This document shows, piece by piece, positions 33,047 to 41,239 of a stretch of 44,820 bases of DNA. Each line of letters opens with the position of its first letter. Position 1 is the first letter of the stretch. A program made the translations under genes and the position numbers. The notes under the pieces are model-generated. The model saw nothing but the letters and a program-made list of their open reading frames with translations, was not told where the DNA came from and ran no database searches. Source of the stretch: Gammaproteobacteria bacterium (GTDB taxonomy: Bacteria; Pseudomonadota; Gammaproteobacteria; Eutrophobiales; Eutrophobiaceae); NCBI GenBank assembly GCA_028819495.1, contig JAPPLI010000084.1, positions 1 to 44,820 of the forward strand. Reading direction: 5' to 3'.

Positions 33047-33361
33047 GTGTTTAAGCGTATTCCTTTCATTATAACGCAAGTAATAGCGGCCTTAGCCGGT
33101 ATGGTTGTGTTATTTTACTTTTATCAGGATATAGCTGGCATGTTCGACATTGACACTGTTTTACATCTAATGGAGTTTACGTTTTTCTTATGCGCTATTT
33201 GGTTGTTTATCGCAAGTGGATTTGGAGTTTGGGGTTTGATTGAGTATGTTAATCACAATAAATGGTTGCGTATGCAAACCGAAAATGAAAAAGCCGCATC
33301 GCAAGCTGCCTCCAAAGCACGTAAACGCTTAACTAATATCGATACAAAACATATCGTTTAA
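33047..33361 (+). CDS. Small membrane protein of unknown function
   Basis: A 104-residue protein starting with GTG. It has two hydrophobic segments (ITQVIAALAGMVVLFYFY and FTFFLCAIWLFIASGFGVWG) and a charged, lysine- and alanine-rich cytoplasmic tail (NEKAASQAASKARKRLTNID). The frame is AT-rich, unlike the core genome, and its stop directly abuts the stop of the convergent gene at 33362. No family is recognised. The Shine-Dalgarno is weak (TTAGGGCG about 20 bp upstream), so the start is not certain. Confidence 0.55.
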   Translation: MFKRIPFIITQVIAALAGMVVLFYFYQDIAGMFDIDTVLHLMEFTFFLCAIWLFIASGFGVWGLIEYVNHNKWLRMQTENEKAASQAASKARKRLTNIDTKHIV

Positions 33362-33685
33362 TTAAGTTATCTGGCTATTACGCTCGTTCACTACATAACT
33401 GTTATCTTTGGCTTCTTGTAACATTTCTGAATAGTTTACACCGTCTCTGTCGCTGTCAACAGCATCAGTTATCCAATAAGACACGTCTTGTTCCAAGAAT
33501 TGGCATAACATTTCGTCGTCTTGTTTTAATTGGAGTACTCGTCTTTCATCATCGATTGGCAATACAGATATGATATTGCCTACCAATTCTATAACTTTGT
33601 TTGGCGGGTTTCTGAGGATAACTGCGAATTTCTTAGGCGTATCATAGCGGATAAACAGATGCGTATTGTTACGTACTGTAATCAT
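33362..33685 (-). CDS. Hypothetical protein
   Basis: A 107-residue acidic protein (RNNTHLFIRYDTPKKFAVIL, then KVIELVGNIISVLPIDDERR, then EQDVSYWITDAVDSDRDGVN). No known motif is recognised, and there is no signal peptide or membrane segment. It is AT-rich and convergent with the small membrane protein at 33047-33361, stops touching. The ATG is preceded on the minus strand by AGGAGAAACCACC, a good Shine-Dalgarno region, which supports it as a real gene. Confidence 0.6.
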   Translation of the reverse strand: MITVRNNTHLFIRYDTPKKFAVILRNPPNKVIELVGNIISVLPIDDERRVLQLKQDDEMLCQFLEQDVSYWITDAVDSDRDGVNYSEMLQEAKDNSYVVNERNSQIT

Positions 33686-34714
33686 GGTGGTTTCTCCTAT
33701 CGCTAGAGATCGAACTTTAAGTATTGCAGGTTATTTGCTATAACAGGAGCCGGGACGCCTGCCAATATTAAACAATATTTCCCCATATCCGCTATTATAA
33801 ATCCGTTATACGCACGCTGTCATTTCCTCGATTTTCTTCACAACATTACTGCCCAGGGAAAGTAATCGGCCCGAATGAAACGCACCGGGTAGTATCAGGA
33901 GCAACTTCCGTTTTGAGCGACATGTCATACAATCCGACATCCGCACATCGTACGGGGAGCGCTAGTAGCGCGGTCCGCAGCAGGCAGTAACAACAACAGC
34001 AGGTAAAACAAGACGGCCACTTCGCCCGGGCTATGAATCGATAGCGGCCATCGAGTGCCTGGCTGCGGTACAACCCGCTGCGGTGGGAAGCCCGCGCTAG
34101 TTCGCCTAGGGTGAGACCTGAAGCCTTCGCCAGAACGGCCCGCTGCGCGTGTATGGCGCTGTCTGTTCGGGCAGAGGTGGCCTTGCCCCGCGCCGCTCGC
34201 GCCGGCGAGCCTGCTCAGCTCCTGTTCACCGGCCCGCACATCACCGACGAAGCCCTGGCCGCCGACGGTCAGCCGGATGGCAGACGTCGGGTCCGGCATG
34301 TAATTGTCACCATCTTTGCCAGGCTGTGCGTCCCGGCTGAACTGCTCACCTGACCAACCGCTTAAAATGGGTCTCAGGCTTGTTTCTGTTCGCCGTGTTG
34401 CGCGTGACTGCGCCCCCCTTGTGGGTGTGTCCTGCTGGTCGCACTTTTATTCACAGGCGCGCCTGTCTGCGTGTTCCGGCTGCTGCACCACCTGACAGAC
34501 TATCTCACGCAGACTATGGGCATCAGGGCGCCGGCGACACCGCCACCGACATCACCTGCAGGATCGGGTAAATCGCCTGGTCGAGTGAATGGCTATGGAT
34601 GAATGCCCGCCCATCGAATGACCGGATTTACCTTCCAATGAGGTATCTGATATCCAACCAAACAGTTCTTTCAGGGACGAGAGAGAACACCGTCACTGAG
34701 TGACATTCACGCAG
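33686..34714. other. Stretch without convincing genes
   Basis: The first 150 bases are AT-rich, the rest GC-rich. Open frames of 60-124 codons exist on both strands (for example 33925-34299 minus and 34111-34353 plus), but they overlap one another, lack recognisable motifs and have arginine-, proline- or serine-rich compositions typical of chance frames. It may be decayed DNA at an island junction. Confidence 0.5.
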
Positions 34715-34800
34715 GGGCAAGCATACTCCTGTATTACATTGCTACGCAATATATACAGGAGGCTTGCAAGGGGAGCGTCCCCCCCCTTGACCCCCCCCGT
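34715..34800 (+). repeat. Structured repeat, copy 1 (hairpin plus C-rich tail)
   Basis: A layered hairpin: GCAAGC (34717-34722) pairs with GCTTGC (34762-34767), CTCCTGTAT (34726-34734) with ATACAGGAG (34753-34761), and ATTGC with GCAAT around a 3-base loop. A tail with GGGG, AGCGT and two C runs follows to about 34800. A second copy in inverse orientation (35055-35145) keeps the shape but changes paired bases on both sides, so the structure itself seems conserved. Identity of the element is unknown. Confidence 0.65.
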
Positions 34801-35054
34801 TTGCAACGGGGACGAGGGAATCATTGACAAATTCTAATGCCTGAACACACCGCAACCCAGGCGCCACCGGATAAGATGATTACCTCGCGCGTGGATACGC
34901 GGACACGGGCCGGGTGGCGGGTGCGGGTCAGAGCGGACGGCCTGTCTCCCGGCGACTGGTCACATTCACTGGGGAATTTTCGATGACCCGGACCGGGGAC
35001 TGTCGGATGGTATTTGACACGCGCATATGTGCCGTGACTCATCGCGCCCCGCTG
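34801..35054. other. Sequence between the two structured repeats
   Basis: About 250 bases, GC-rich. Two frames of 73 codons (34821-35042 minus, 34914-35135 plus) exist but show no motif. No RNA gene is recognised. Confidence 0.35.
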
Positions 35055-35145
35055 CAGGCGGGGGGGTTCAAAGGGGGGGTCGCCCCCTCTTTGCGAGACT
35101 CCTGTAGCAAAACGCAGTTTTGTATACAGGAGTAGTCTCGCCCCA
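35055..35145 (-). repeat. Structured repeat, copy 2 (inverse of copy 1)
   Basis: In plus coordinates GCGAGAC (35093-35099) pairs with GTCTCGC (35135-35141), TCCTGTA with TACAGGA inside, and CAAAAC (35108-35113) with GTTTTG (35117-35122) around GCA. The G-rich tail at 35058-35090 is the complement of the C-rich tail of copy 1. The two copies face each other with tails inward, giving a 430-bp inverted arrangement. Confidence 0.65.
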
Positions 35146-35407
35146 CGCTAATATCAGTTCAAGGCTGTGTGCTCTTTCATCCTAGCTGACTAATCCGGTG
35201 ATATCACTTGTGACTCATAAACCCGCGAATTCGGTTATTCAATACACTGGTGCTTATCCATAATTATTCACACGGTCAGGTGGTGTGCCAAGTCCGACAT
35301 AAGCGTAGTACGGCCAGCGCGTCAATGCTTCCTCGCATTCGGGAACATGTACTGCTACAGAAAATCGTGTTGCTTATCTCATCCCTTTTTGTTCCACGAA
35401 CTGATTA

Positions 35408-36406
35408 TTAAGAGTCCAACAATATATCGCCTGCATATGTTAAAACAAATATGGCAAATTCAATTCCAAGCAACAAAGCAACGGGCTTACCACTTTCCTC
35501 TCGAAGTTTGTCCAATTCGGTTATCAGTCTATCACCTGCTTCGGTGGCAGTCGATATTATCAAACCCATGCTTATGTTTTCGTCTTTCTCATAATTTTTG
35601 AATGCTCTTCTGATGTCGTTAACAGCAGAAGGATCGCTATGTTCACCTTCCCAAGATTTGACCTGGACAGCCAGTGTTTCTTGTCTGATCAATCCAGGGA
35701 TCGGAATACTTTCAATATCAACCAACAGGTCGGCACCACGATCTGCCCGTCCTTTTAGCTGTCTTACATCTGTAACCCCAGGGATTTTCCTGAAAACCAT
35801 CGCTACGAGGTCTTCAAGCTTCTTGTTTGGGTGTGCTTTATGAATCTTATTCGTAATGTCTAATAAATGTGGTTCAATTTTCTCTGACAGATATCGAAGA
35901 TTCGTTTCTGATGTGCTTGGTTCAAATGGCGTTGCGGCCTCCAAGTAATTCAATAGTTCATTGAATTCTTCTTCCGTATAAATAGTCCACCATCTTCCTT
36001 GCAAACTTAGACGACTTCGTAGTGGGGGTGGAACTATTCTATCATTGCGGTTAAATACGCGAATTGACTCAGAATCAACCGGAAATCTATGATTGAAATC
36101 ATCATCATCAAAGCGCCATTCGTATTGTCCTGTCACTTTAGCTAAAGTGCATTTACCCCACTCGGGAACATTGATGTAAACCACATAATCTCCGGGTTGC
36201 ATCCCCAGTAGAAATTCGGAGTAACAATCTTTTTCCTCTTCACTCAGTGATTCCCATCCATCTTGTTCAATCCTATTATTCAGGTCTCTAAGATTGGCAG
36301 TCTCAACATAGCTCCAGCCATACCTGCCTTCACCTTGTTTCAGCGATTTGAATACCTTAGCTATTTGATCTTTGTCTTTACTACCTTTTATTGCATAGAT
36401 TGTCAT
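35408..36406 (-). CDS. PUA/EVE-like domain + Mrr-type restriction nuclease
   Basis: A 332-residue protein. Residues 1 to about 130 resemble a PUA/EVE-like domain (TIYAIKGSKDKDQIAKVFKS, then GMQPGDYVVYINVPEWGKCT). Residues about 185-320 are an Mrr-type PD-(D/E)XK fold: LEDLVAMVFRKIPGVTDVRQ, RADRGADLLVDI (aspartate about 226-227) and LAVQVKSWEG (QVK about 247-249). Mrr enzymes cut DNA carrying modified bases. The ATG has a strong GGAGG seven bases upstream. It follows the WYL gene and its remnant in a leftward unit headed by an AAA ATPase. It is AT-rich. A role in modification-dependent defence is inferred; no methyltransferase is nearby. Confidence 0.78.
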   Translation of the reverse strand: MTIYAIKGSKDKDQIAKVFKSLKQGEGRYGWSYVETANLRDLNNRIEQDGWESLSEEEKDCYSEFLLGMQPGDYVVYINVPEWGKCTLAKVTGQYEWRFDDDDFNHRFPVDSESIRVFNRNDRIVPPPLRSRLSLQGRWWTIYTEEEFNELLNYLEAATPFEPSTSETNLRYLSEKIEPHLLDITNKIHKAHPNKKLEDLVAMVFRKIPGVTDVRQLKGRADRGADLLVDIESIPIPGLIRQETLAVQVKSWEGEHSDPSAVNDIRRAFKNYEKDENISMGLIISTATEAGDRLITELDKLREESGKPVALLLGIEFAIFVLTYAGDILLDS

Positions 36407-36481
36407 TTTACTTCCTCCATTATCAGTCGGCGTGTTACTTTTGTTATTTCAAGGTTGGTTTGATCCGGAGGAAAGTTCAGT

Positions 36482-36625
36482 TCAATTCTCATGTATTTTT
36501 TTCAGCGGGTTCTTCTTAACACCTCTCACCGCATCTTCAAATCCCCGCAGCCACAAGGTCAGTGAGTTGCTCCGTATCCATCACCGTAGCTATAATCTCA
36601 TACTCCTCATCCAGTTCCGGTTACA
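36482..36625 (-). pseudogene. Frameshifted remnant of a WYL-gene 3' end
   Basis: On the minus strand the codons from 36625 read ELDEEYEIIATVMDTEQL, which is nearly the same as the C-terminal part of both WYL proteins (ELDDEYEITATVVDTEQL in the left one). A one-base shift near 36555 moves the rest to another frame, LWLRGFEDAVRGVKKNPLKK, ending at TGA 36482-36484. No start or upstream part is left. It lies between the intact WYL gene and the nuclease gene, and is closer to the left WYL copy than to its neighbour. Confidence 0.8.
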
Positions 36626-36653
36626 AACTTGAAAATACTCTGCGCTATTAGCA

Positions 36654-37673
36654 TTATACATCAGCAAGTGCTTTCAATATCTCGGCGTCCTCTTTCATGA
36701 CTTTCTCATATACCGACCTAGCTGCATACTTCTTGACCCCCCACACCGCATCCCCAAACCCCCGCAACCACCAGTTCAGTTGCTCCGTATCCACCACGGT
36801 AGCCGTAATTTCATACCACTCATCCCGTTCCGTTACCGATTGGTCTTCGGACAGCGGTGACTCGAGCAGGTGCAGGCCGTTGGGTTTATTGATCCTGAAC
36901 TTGATCTTGATGCGCTCACCTTCGCCGAAACCGAAGCGGCCATCGTCATCGTATTTCTTCAGGTCAAACTCCGGCGGTCGTTCAAAGATCATGGTTGATG
37001 TTTCTGCGGAAATAATCCGGTGCAGGGCGAGGCTCCGTTCGTTGTCGAAGCCTTCGAAGCGGCATACCAGGTAGAGCCGGGGTCCCTGCTGGGCCAGACC
37101 CAGCGGCATGACCCGGTACTCGCCACACTTGCCGTCAACATTGCGATAATTCACCTTCAGCCACTTGTTTTCATACAAGGCATTGCTGACGGCTTCAAAC
37201 ACCTCAGATTTTACTTTCGGCGGTAGCAAGGGCTGTGTGGTGTCGACGATGCGCACTTTGGACAGCCATTCCTGTTCCGGATGCTGTCCGTCGTGATACG
37301 CCAGTTCATATCGTGCCTGGGTAAAAAACCCTTCCATTGACTTCATCAGTCTGGCTGGCAGGATTTTTCGCAAGTATTGCTCCGCCAGGGTCAGCAGCAG
37401 GGAGTCCTGCAAGCCCAGCCGCGGGACGCAAAACCCATCGGCCTGGTCAATCCAGCGGTATCCGTAAGGTTTTTCCCGGTCGTCACACTCAATATCAAAG
37501 TACTCGCTCAATAATTTCAATTGACGCTGGACGGTACGCAGTCCCTTGTTCAGTCCCGCTTCCTGTAATTGCCTGTGCAAATCTTTTGCAGTTATCTTGC
37601 GCTGCCGGGGTATGCGGCGTAGCAGTTCCAGTGCAAACACCAGTGATTCCTGGGTATCAGGTCGTTTGGCCAT
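36654..37673 (-). CDS. HTH- and WYL-domain protein
   Basis: A 339-residue protein (start ATG 37673; 37691 would add six residues). Residues about 8-75 form a winged HTH (ESLVFALELLRRIPRQRKIT, GLRTVQRQLKLLSEYFDIEC). Residues about 145-300 are the WYL domain (EAVSNALYENKWLKVNYRN, VMPLGLAQQGPRLYLVCRFE) and a WCX-like C-terminal extension (EITATVVDTEQLNWWLRGFG). WYL proteins of this shape regulate phage-defence operons or sense nucleic acid. It starts 43 bp after the AAA ATPase gene stop, so both are in one unit. Its DNA is nearly identical over hundreds of bases to the WYL gene at the left edge. Confidence 0.92.
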   Translation of the reverse strand: MAKRPDTQESLVFALELLRRIPRQRKITAKDLHRQLQEAGLNKGLRTVQRQLKLLSEYFDIECDDREKPYGYRWIDQADGFCVPRLGLQDSLLLTLAEQYLRKILPARLMKSMEGFFTQARYELAYHDGQHPEQEWLSKVRIVDTTQPLLPPKVKSEVFEAVSNALYENKWLKVNYRNVDGKCGEYRVMPLGLAQQGPRLYLVCRFEGFDNERSLALHRIISAETSTMIFERPPEFDLKKYDDDGRFGFGEGERIKIKFRINKPNGLHLLESPLSEDQSVTERDEWYEITATVVDTEQLNWWLRGFGDAVWGVKKYAARSVYEKVMKEDAEILKALADV

Positions 37674-37716
37674 GTTCTTCAAACCCCACATTGTGATGTT
37701 GCCGGTTTGGATAATA

Positions 37717-39855
37717 TCAGCAAAACCCGATGGGGCGTTTGAAGTTTTCCTTGAGGGCGCACTCCTCTTCCAGGGCGGTTACCATGTCCGCGGCCGAGCA
37801 GACCGGCTTGAACCGGTGCCGGCGCATCATGGTCGCAAAGTCTCCCGGCGTGAGGTTGTGCAACCGGCCAAGACGCGCTGCAAGCGCCTTGTCGGGGGTA
37901 TCCAGGTTGAGGGTGCTGCAATAACTCTCCAGCAAGGACCGGGATTGCCCGGGCAGGAGAAAGTCAAACCTTATTTTTACATCGAACCGTCGCAGCGCGG
38001 CCTGATCCAGGTTGTCCCGCAGATTGGTTGAGGCAATAAATATCCCTGGAAAGGACTCTATTTGGGTCAACGTTTCGTTTACGCCAGTGACCTCCCAGCT
38101 ATGTCTTGCCTCGCGCCGGTCCTGCAGGAAACCCTCGATCTCGTCGATCAGCAATATGGCTCCCTCCGTTTCCGCCTGCTGGAAACACGCAGCGAAATTC
38201 TTCTCCGTCTCACCCAACCACATGGATATCAGGTCCGAGCCGCGTTTGACGAGCAGGGGAACCTCCAGTTGCTCTGCCAACCAGCGTCCGTAAGCGGTCT
38301 TGCCTGTTCCTGATGGTCCGTACAGGCAGAGCCGCCCTGACATGGTTTTTTTCAGTCCAGTTGCAATACTTTCAATATCGGTATCCGAGTGAATGTGTGC
38401 AGGGTCATAGGTCTCTGGCAGTTGGTTTGGGTCATAGCGCGGAATGCGTTTATGCTCCTGCGCCTCAAGGGTATTGTTGATAATCAATTCCAGACTGGGA
38501 GCCTGGTCTGTCTGCACCAGTTCATCGCCGATGGCCGCCACCACAGCGCTCGCCCGGGTGACGACCGCGGGCGCTAAGCTTTCCGCGTTAGAAATCCGTT
38601 CAATGTCGCGCTCACTGAGCAGGTCCGAACAGTTTGCCCGGATGATTTTTTGCCGCTGTCTCCTGGGCGGCACCGGCATTTTCACAATCATATCGAAGCG
38701 CCGCTTGAAGGCCGGATGCATTTCATTGATTACATTCGCAACCCATAGGGTCGGAGTCTGGTTCTCTTCCAGTCTTCGGTTGAGCCAGGCCTTGGGATTG
38801 CGTCCTTTGTTCTCGTGGCCGAACAGCTTCGCGAAAATAGAACTGTTGCTCGTGTCAAAGACGTCCTCGATCTCATCGAACAGGAGGATGATTTTTCTGC
38901 CGGTCAGCAGGGTTTGCGCAGCGTGAAAAGCACGCAATCGTTCCCTGTCATTAAGGGGTTCACCCCCCTCGTCCTCGCTGGCGACTTCAAACAGTTGGCA
39001 ACCTGTTTCCGTTGCAAGGATTCTGGCCAGTTGACTTTTGCCGGTACCGGGATCGCCGTACATCAGGATATTCACGCCCCGGCGTCCTGTACTGATGGAC
39101 TTCTCCAGATAAGGCAATAGCATTTCAAGTTCTTTTGCCTTGTGAGAGAAATCACTGATATTCAGGTGCGGTAGAGAACTGGGAACGACAACATCCTGCA
39201 ACAAATCCGCCGGGTCTGCATCCGTTGACACCATGGTGTCGGCAAAGCGAGACGAGATTAACTCCAGCATCGTCTTTAAATCGTACTTTTGCCCGTCTCT
39301 GAATAAGGTCAAAAGTCCGGACTTGAACAAGCTACCTTTTTTATTCAACGAGCGACGGATGTCAGTTTCCGGCAGGTCGAGCAACCTTGAAAGCACCCTG
39401 AATAACTTGGCCAGGGTCAACTCGCCGAGCTGGTCACAGGCTTCTTCCAGAATCTCATCAGAATAGAGAAGAACGGCAAATTCGAGAATGCGGCAATCCG
39501 TTAGAGATAGCCCGGCTACCCTGGACAGACGCTCGACATTGGCAGCCAATGTCCTGGGCGCTTTGGCTTTTCCGGGGTTTTTTTCTTCGGCTATATAAAG
39601 TTTATGCAGACTGGTAAACACCTTTTTCGGATTAATCCTGTTATCTGATTTTGTGCACCACTCCTTTTTGGTATCAAACGCCTCTGCAATGGAATGGTAA
39701 AAAAATTCACCCAGCTTATAATCAAGTTTGTCCCCCGTGGAGAAAGAATTTTTGCCCACTCCCATCGGCACGAGCAATCGCAACAGCCAGAGCCGAACAG
39801 GGGGTTCCACCCTGGTTGAATCCCATGTTTTGTTGAATGAATGTTTTCTGTGCAT
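37717..39855 (-). CDS. Tandem AAA+ ATPase
   Basis: A 712-residue protein with two AAA modules. The first has Walker A GDPGTGKSQLARILATETGC (about 266-273) and Walker B IILLFDEIEDVF (about 318-326); the second has LYGPSGTGKTAYGRWLAEQL (about 512-519) and AILLIDEIEGFLQDRRE (about 562-570), with the downstream arginine motif QAALRRFDVKIRF. The first 240 residues are helical and unidentified. Each module resembles the Cdc48/FtsH-like AAA group that remodels proteins. It heads the unit AAA-WYL-nuclease. Being co-directional and 43 bp from the WYL gene, it is probably part of the same system; its substrate is unknown. Confidence 0.9.
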   Translation of the reverse strand: MHRKHSFNKTWDSTRVEPPVRLWLLRLLVPMGVGKNSFSTGDKLDYKLGEFFYHSIAEAFDTKKEWCTKSDNRINPKKVFTSLHKLYIAEEKNPGKAKAPRTLAANVERLSRVAGLSLTDCRILEFAVLLYSDEILEEACDQLGELTLAKLFRVLSRLLDLPETDIRRSLNKKGSLFKSGLLTLFRDGQKYDLKTMLELISSRFADTMVSTDADPADLLQDVVVPSSLPHLNISDFSHKAKELEMLLPYLEKSISTGRRGVNILMYGDPGTGKSQLARILATETGCQLFEVASEDEGGEPLNDRERLRAFHAAQTLLTGRKIILLFDEIEDVFDTSNSSIFAKLFGHENKGRNPKAWLNRRLEENQTPTLWVANVINEMHPAFKRRFDMIVKMPVPPRRQRQKIIRANCSDLLSERDIERISNAESLAPAVVTRASAVVAAIGDELVQTDQAPSLELIINNTLEAQEHKRIPRYDPNQLPETYDPAHIHSDTDIESIATGLKKTMSGRLCLYGPSGTGKTAYGRWLAEQLEVPLLVKRGSDLISMWLGETEKNFAACFQQAETEGAILLIDEIEGFLQDRREARHSWEVTGVNETLTQIESFPGIFIASTNLRDNLDQAALRRFDVKIRFDFLLPGQSRSLLESYCSTLNLDTPDKALAARLGRLHNLTPGDFATMMRRHRFKPVCSAADMVTALEEECALKENFKRPIGFC

Positions 39856-40264
39856 AACGCCCCCTTATTCGTGAGAAAATGTACGCTCTATCGATTGCCT
39901 CGTAATGGTTCAGTAAAGCCATTATGCATAGCGGTACGTCAAGATGTGACGCATAAAACTGATGCGAGAACTGCTATCGACTGCTTATGTCAGCCGGACT
40001 TGATTGTGACCTCTCTTCAATAAATTGGATTTAGAGGAGGCTTGTTTCGGGTTGAGGCACAATCAGGGAAATTTCTGAAAGATTAGTGGACCAGGTTTCG
40101 GGGAGGTGGTCAATGGAATCGAGGTTGGGCACAAGCTTTCCGCGGATTTTCATGAGATAAAAAATCCATGTCGCCGACGAAAGCCCAGGCGCCTGATGAA
40201 ACAGTTGATTGGGGTAGGTTAACTAGACCTGTCTAGATGGGGAAGCCATAATTATCACAAGGGT
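39856..40264. other. Intergenic stretch with a possible coding remnant and a palindrome
   Basis: Between the AAA gene and the HNH gene. On the minus strand an open frame from about 40214 to the TAA at 40031-40033 reads NQLFHQAPGLSSATWIFYLM then KIRGKLVPNLDSIDHLPETW; an ATG inside would give 40 residues. The composition looks protein-like but no family is recognised. A 14-base palindrome (CTAGACCTGTCTAG, 40223-40236) lies nearby. The first 150 bases next to the AAA start are likely promoter region. Confidence 0.35.
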
Positions 40265-41149
40265 TTATGATGGTATAAGGTTACGAACTTCGTTTTCAGA
40301 TATCAAATCATGTGTGTAAGCAATACGTGGACCATGAACTGCAAGGTTGCGGAAACTTATACGGAAGGCTAACGATCCGAAAAGTCTAATCTGAACTTGC
40401 GCCCCAGGATTATTTCCTTCAAAAGCAAGACCATGGAACAGACGATCATACTGTGCCACCCAGCGATCTACACGTATATCTTCATCAGTCTGAATTTTAA
40501 TGTTGGCTATCTGATAGCGAATCGAGTTAAGTTGCGGCGAATTCTCGTAAATGACATTACCGCAGTGTAGGGCAAGATATTCGAATGCTATCTTTACAGG
40601 AACGACTGGATTAATCACTTTTCCTCTTAATTTGGGTTGTACCGCGTCTACTTTGCAATTCCTAATCCAGAGACCATCAGCTACTTCTATAATTTCGCCT
40701 TCAGGCAATTTATTCAAATCGTTCTTGGATATAAGTAGAGGACCTCTACCTTCACGGACTGCTATGGCCTGTAAGTGCTTTATCGACTTTTCAGGTGGAG
40801 AGATAAGTGATTCATCTTCCAGAATTTGCTCTTTAACAGTAAACATTCCCTTTTTCATATAACCTGATACTTCGCCATGTTCGCCATGTCCGATATATTC
40901 TAGTCTAGAGCGCATTTTTTCCGCTAATTCTGGTAACTCATGAGCTATACGACTATCTAGTATCTGACGGATTATAGGATCTTGAAGAATGTCACTTTCC
41001 ACACGATGACCCAAGGTCGAGTTGCATTGTCTACAGAGGAATTTTGCTGTTAATTTCCCTCCAAGATGCTCTGGGATTAAATGTTCCTTGGTGATTTCAT
41101 CTTCTGAGCCACAAATTATGCATTTTGAACTTGACCAATTACAATTCAT
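40265..41149 (-). CDS. HNH endonuclease
   Basis: A 294-residue protein with an N-terminal HNH fold. The zinc cysteines are in KCIICGSEDEITKEHLIPEH and LCRQCNSTLGHR, and EHLIPEHLGG carries the histidine core of the HNH_5-like group. The remaining 220 residues are of unknown fold (for example KVINPVVPVKIAFEYLALHC), so target specificity cannot be told. It is AT-rich and lies between the AAA-WYL-nuclease unit and the integrase, so it belongs to the island. Separate promoter, as 400 bp lie between it and the AAA gene. Confidence 0.85.
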   Translation of the reverse strand: MNCNWSSSKCIICGSEDEITKEHLIPEHLGGKLTAKFLCRQCNSTLGHRVESDILQDPIIRQILDSRIAHELPELAEKMRSRLEYIGHGEHGEVSGYMKKGMFTVKEQILEDESLISPPEKSIKHLQAIAVREGRGPLLISKNDLNKLPEGEIIEVADGLWIRNCKVDAVQPKLRGKVINPVVPVKIAFEYLALHCGNVIYENSPQLNSIRYQIANIKIQTDEDIRVDRWVAQYDRLFHGLAFEGNNPGAQVQIRLFGSLAFRISFRNLAVHGPRIAYTHDLISENEVRNLIPS

Positions 41150-41239
41150 TGACCTGACTCACTTCGAAAATTTTTATCAATAATACCCTTGGACCGCTAC
41201 GGGATTCACGGAGTGGTTCACGCTTAGCAAGTCTTCCGA

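Noticed and set aside
33925-34353. Overlapping frames on both strands (124 and 80 codons) as genes
   Set aside because: No motif, no Shine-Dalgarno and low-complexity composition; both cannot be coding and neither stands out.
34715-35145. Structured repeats considered as integron attC sites
   Set aside because: They lack the GTTRRRY-type core sites and no integron integrase is present; the integrase at 41240 is of the phage/P4 type.
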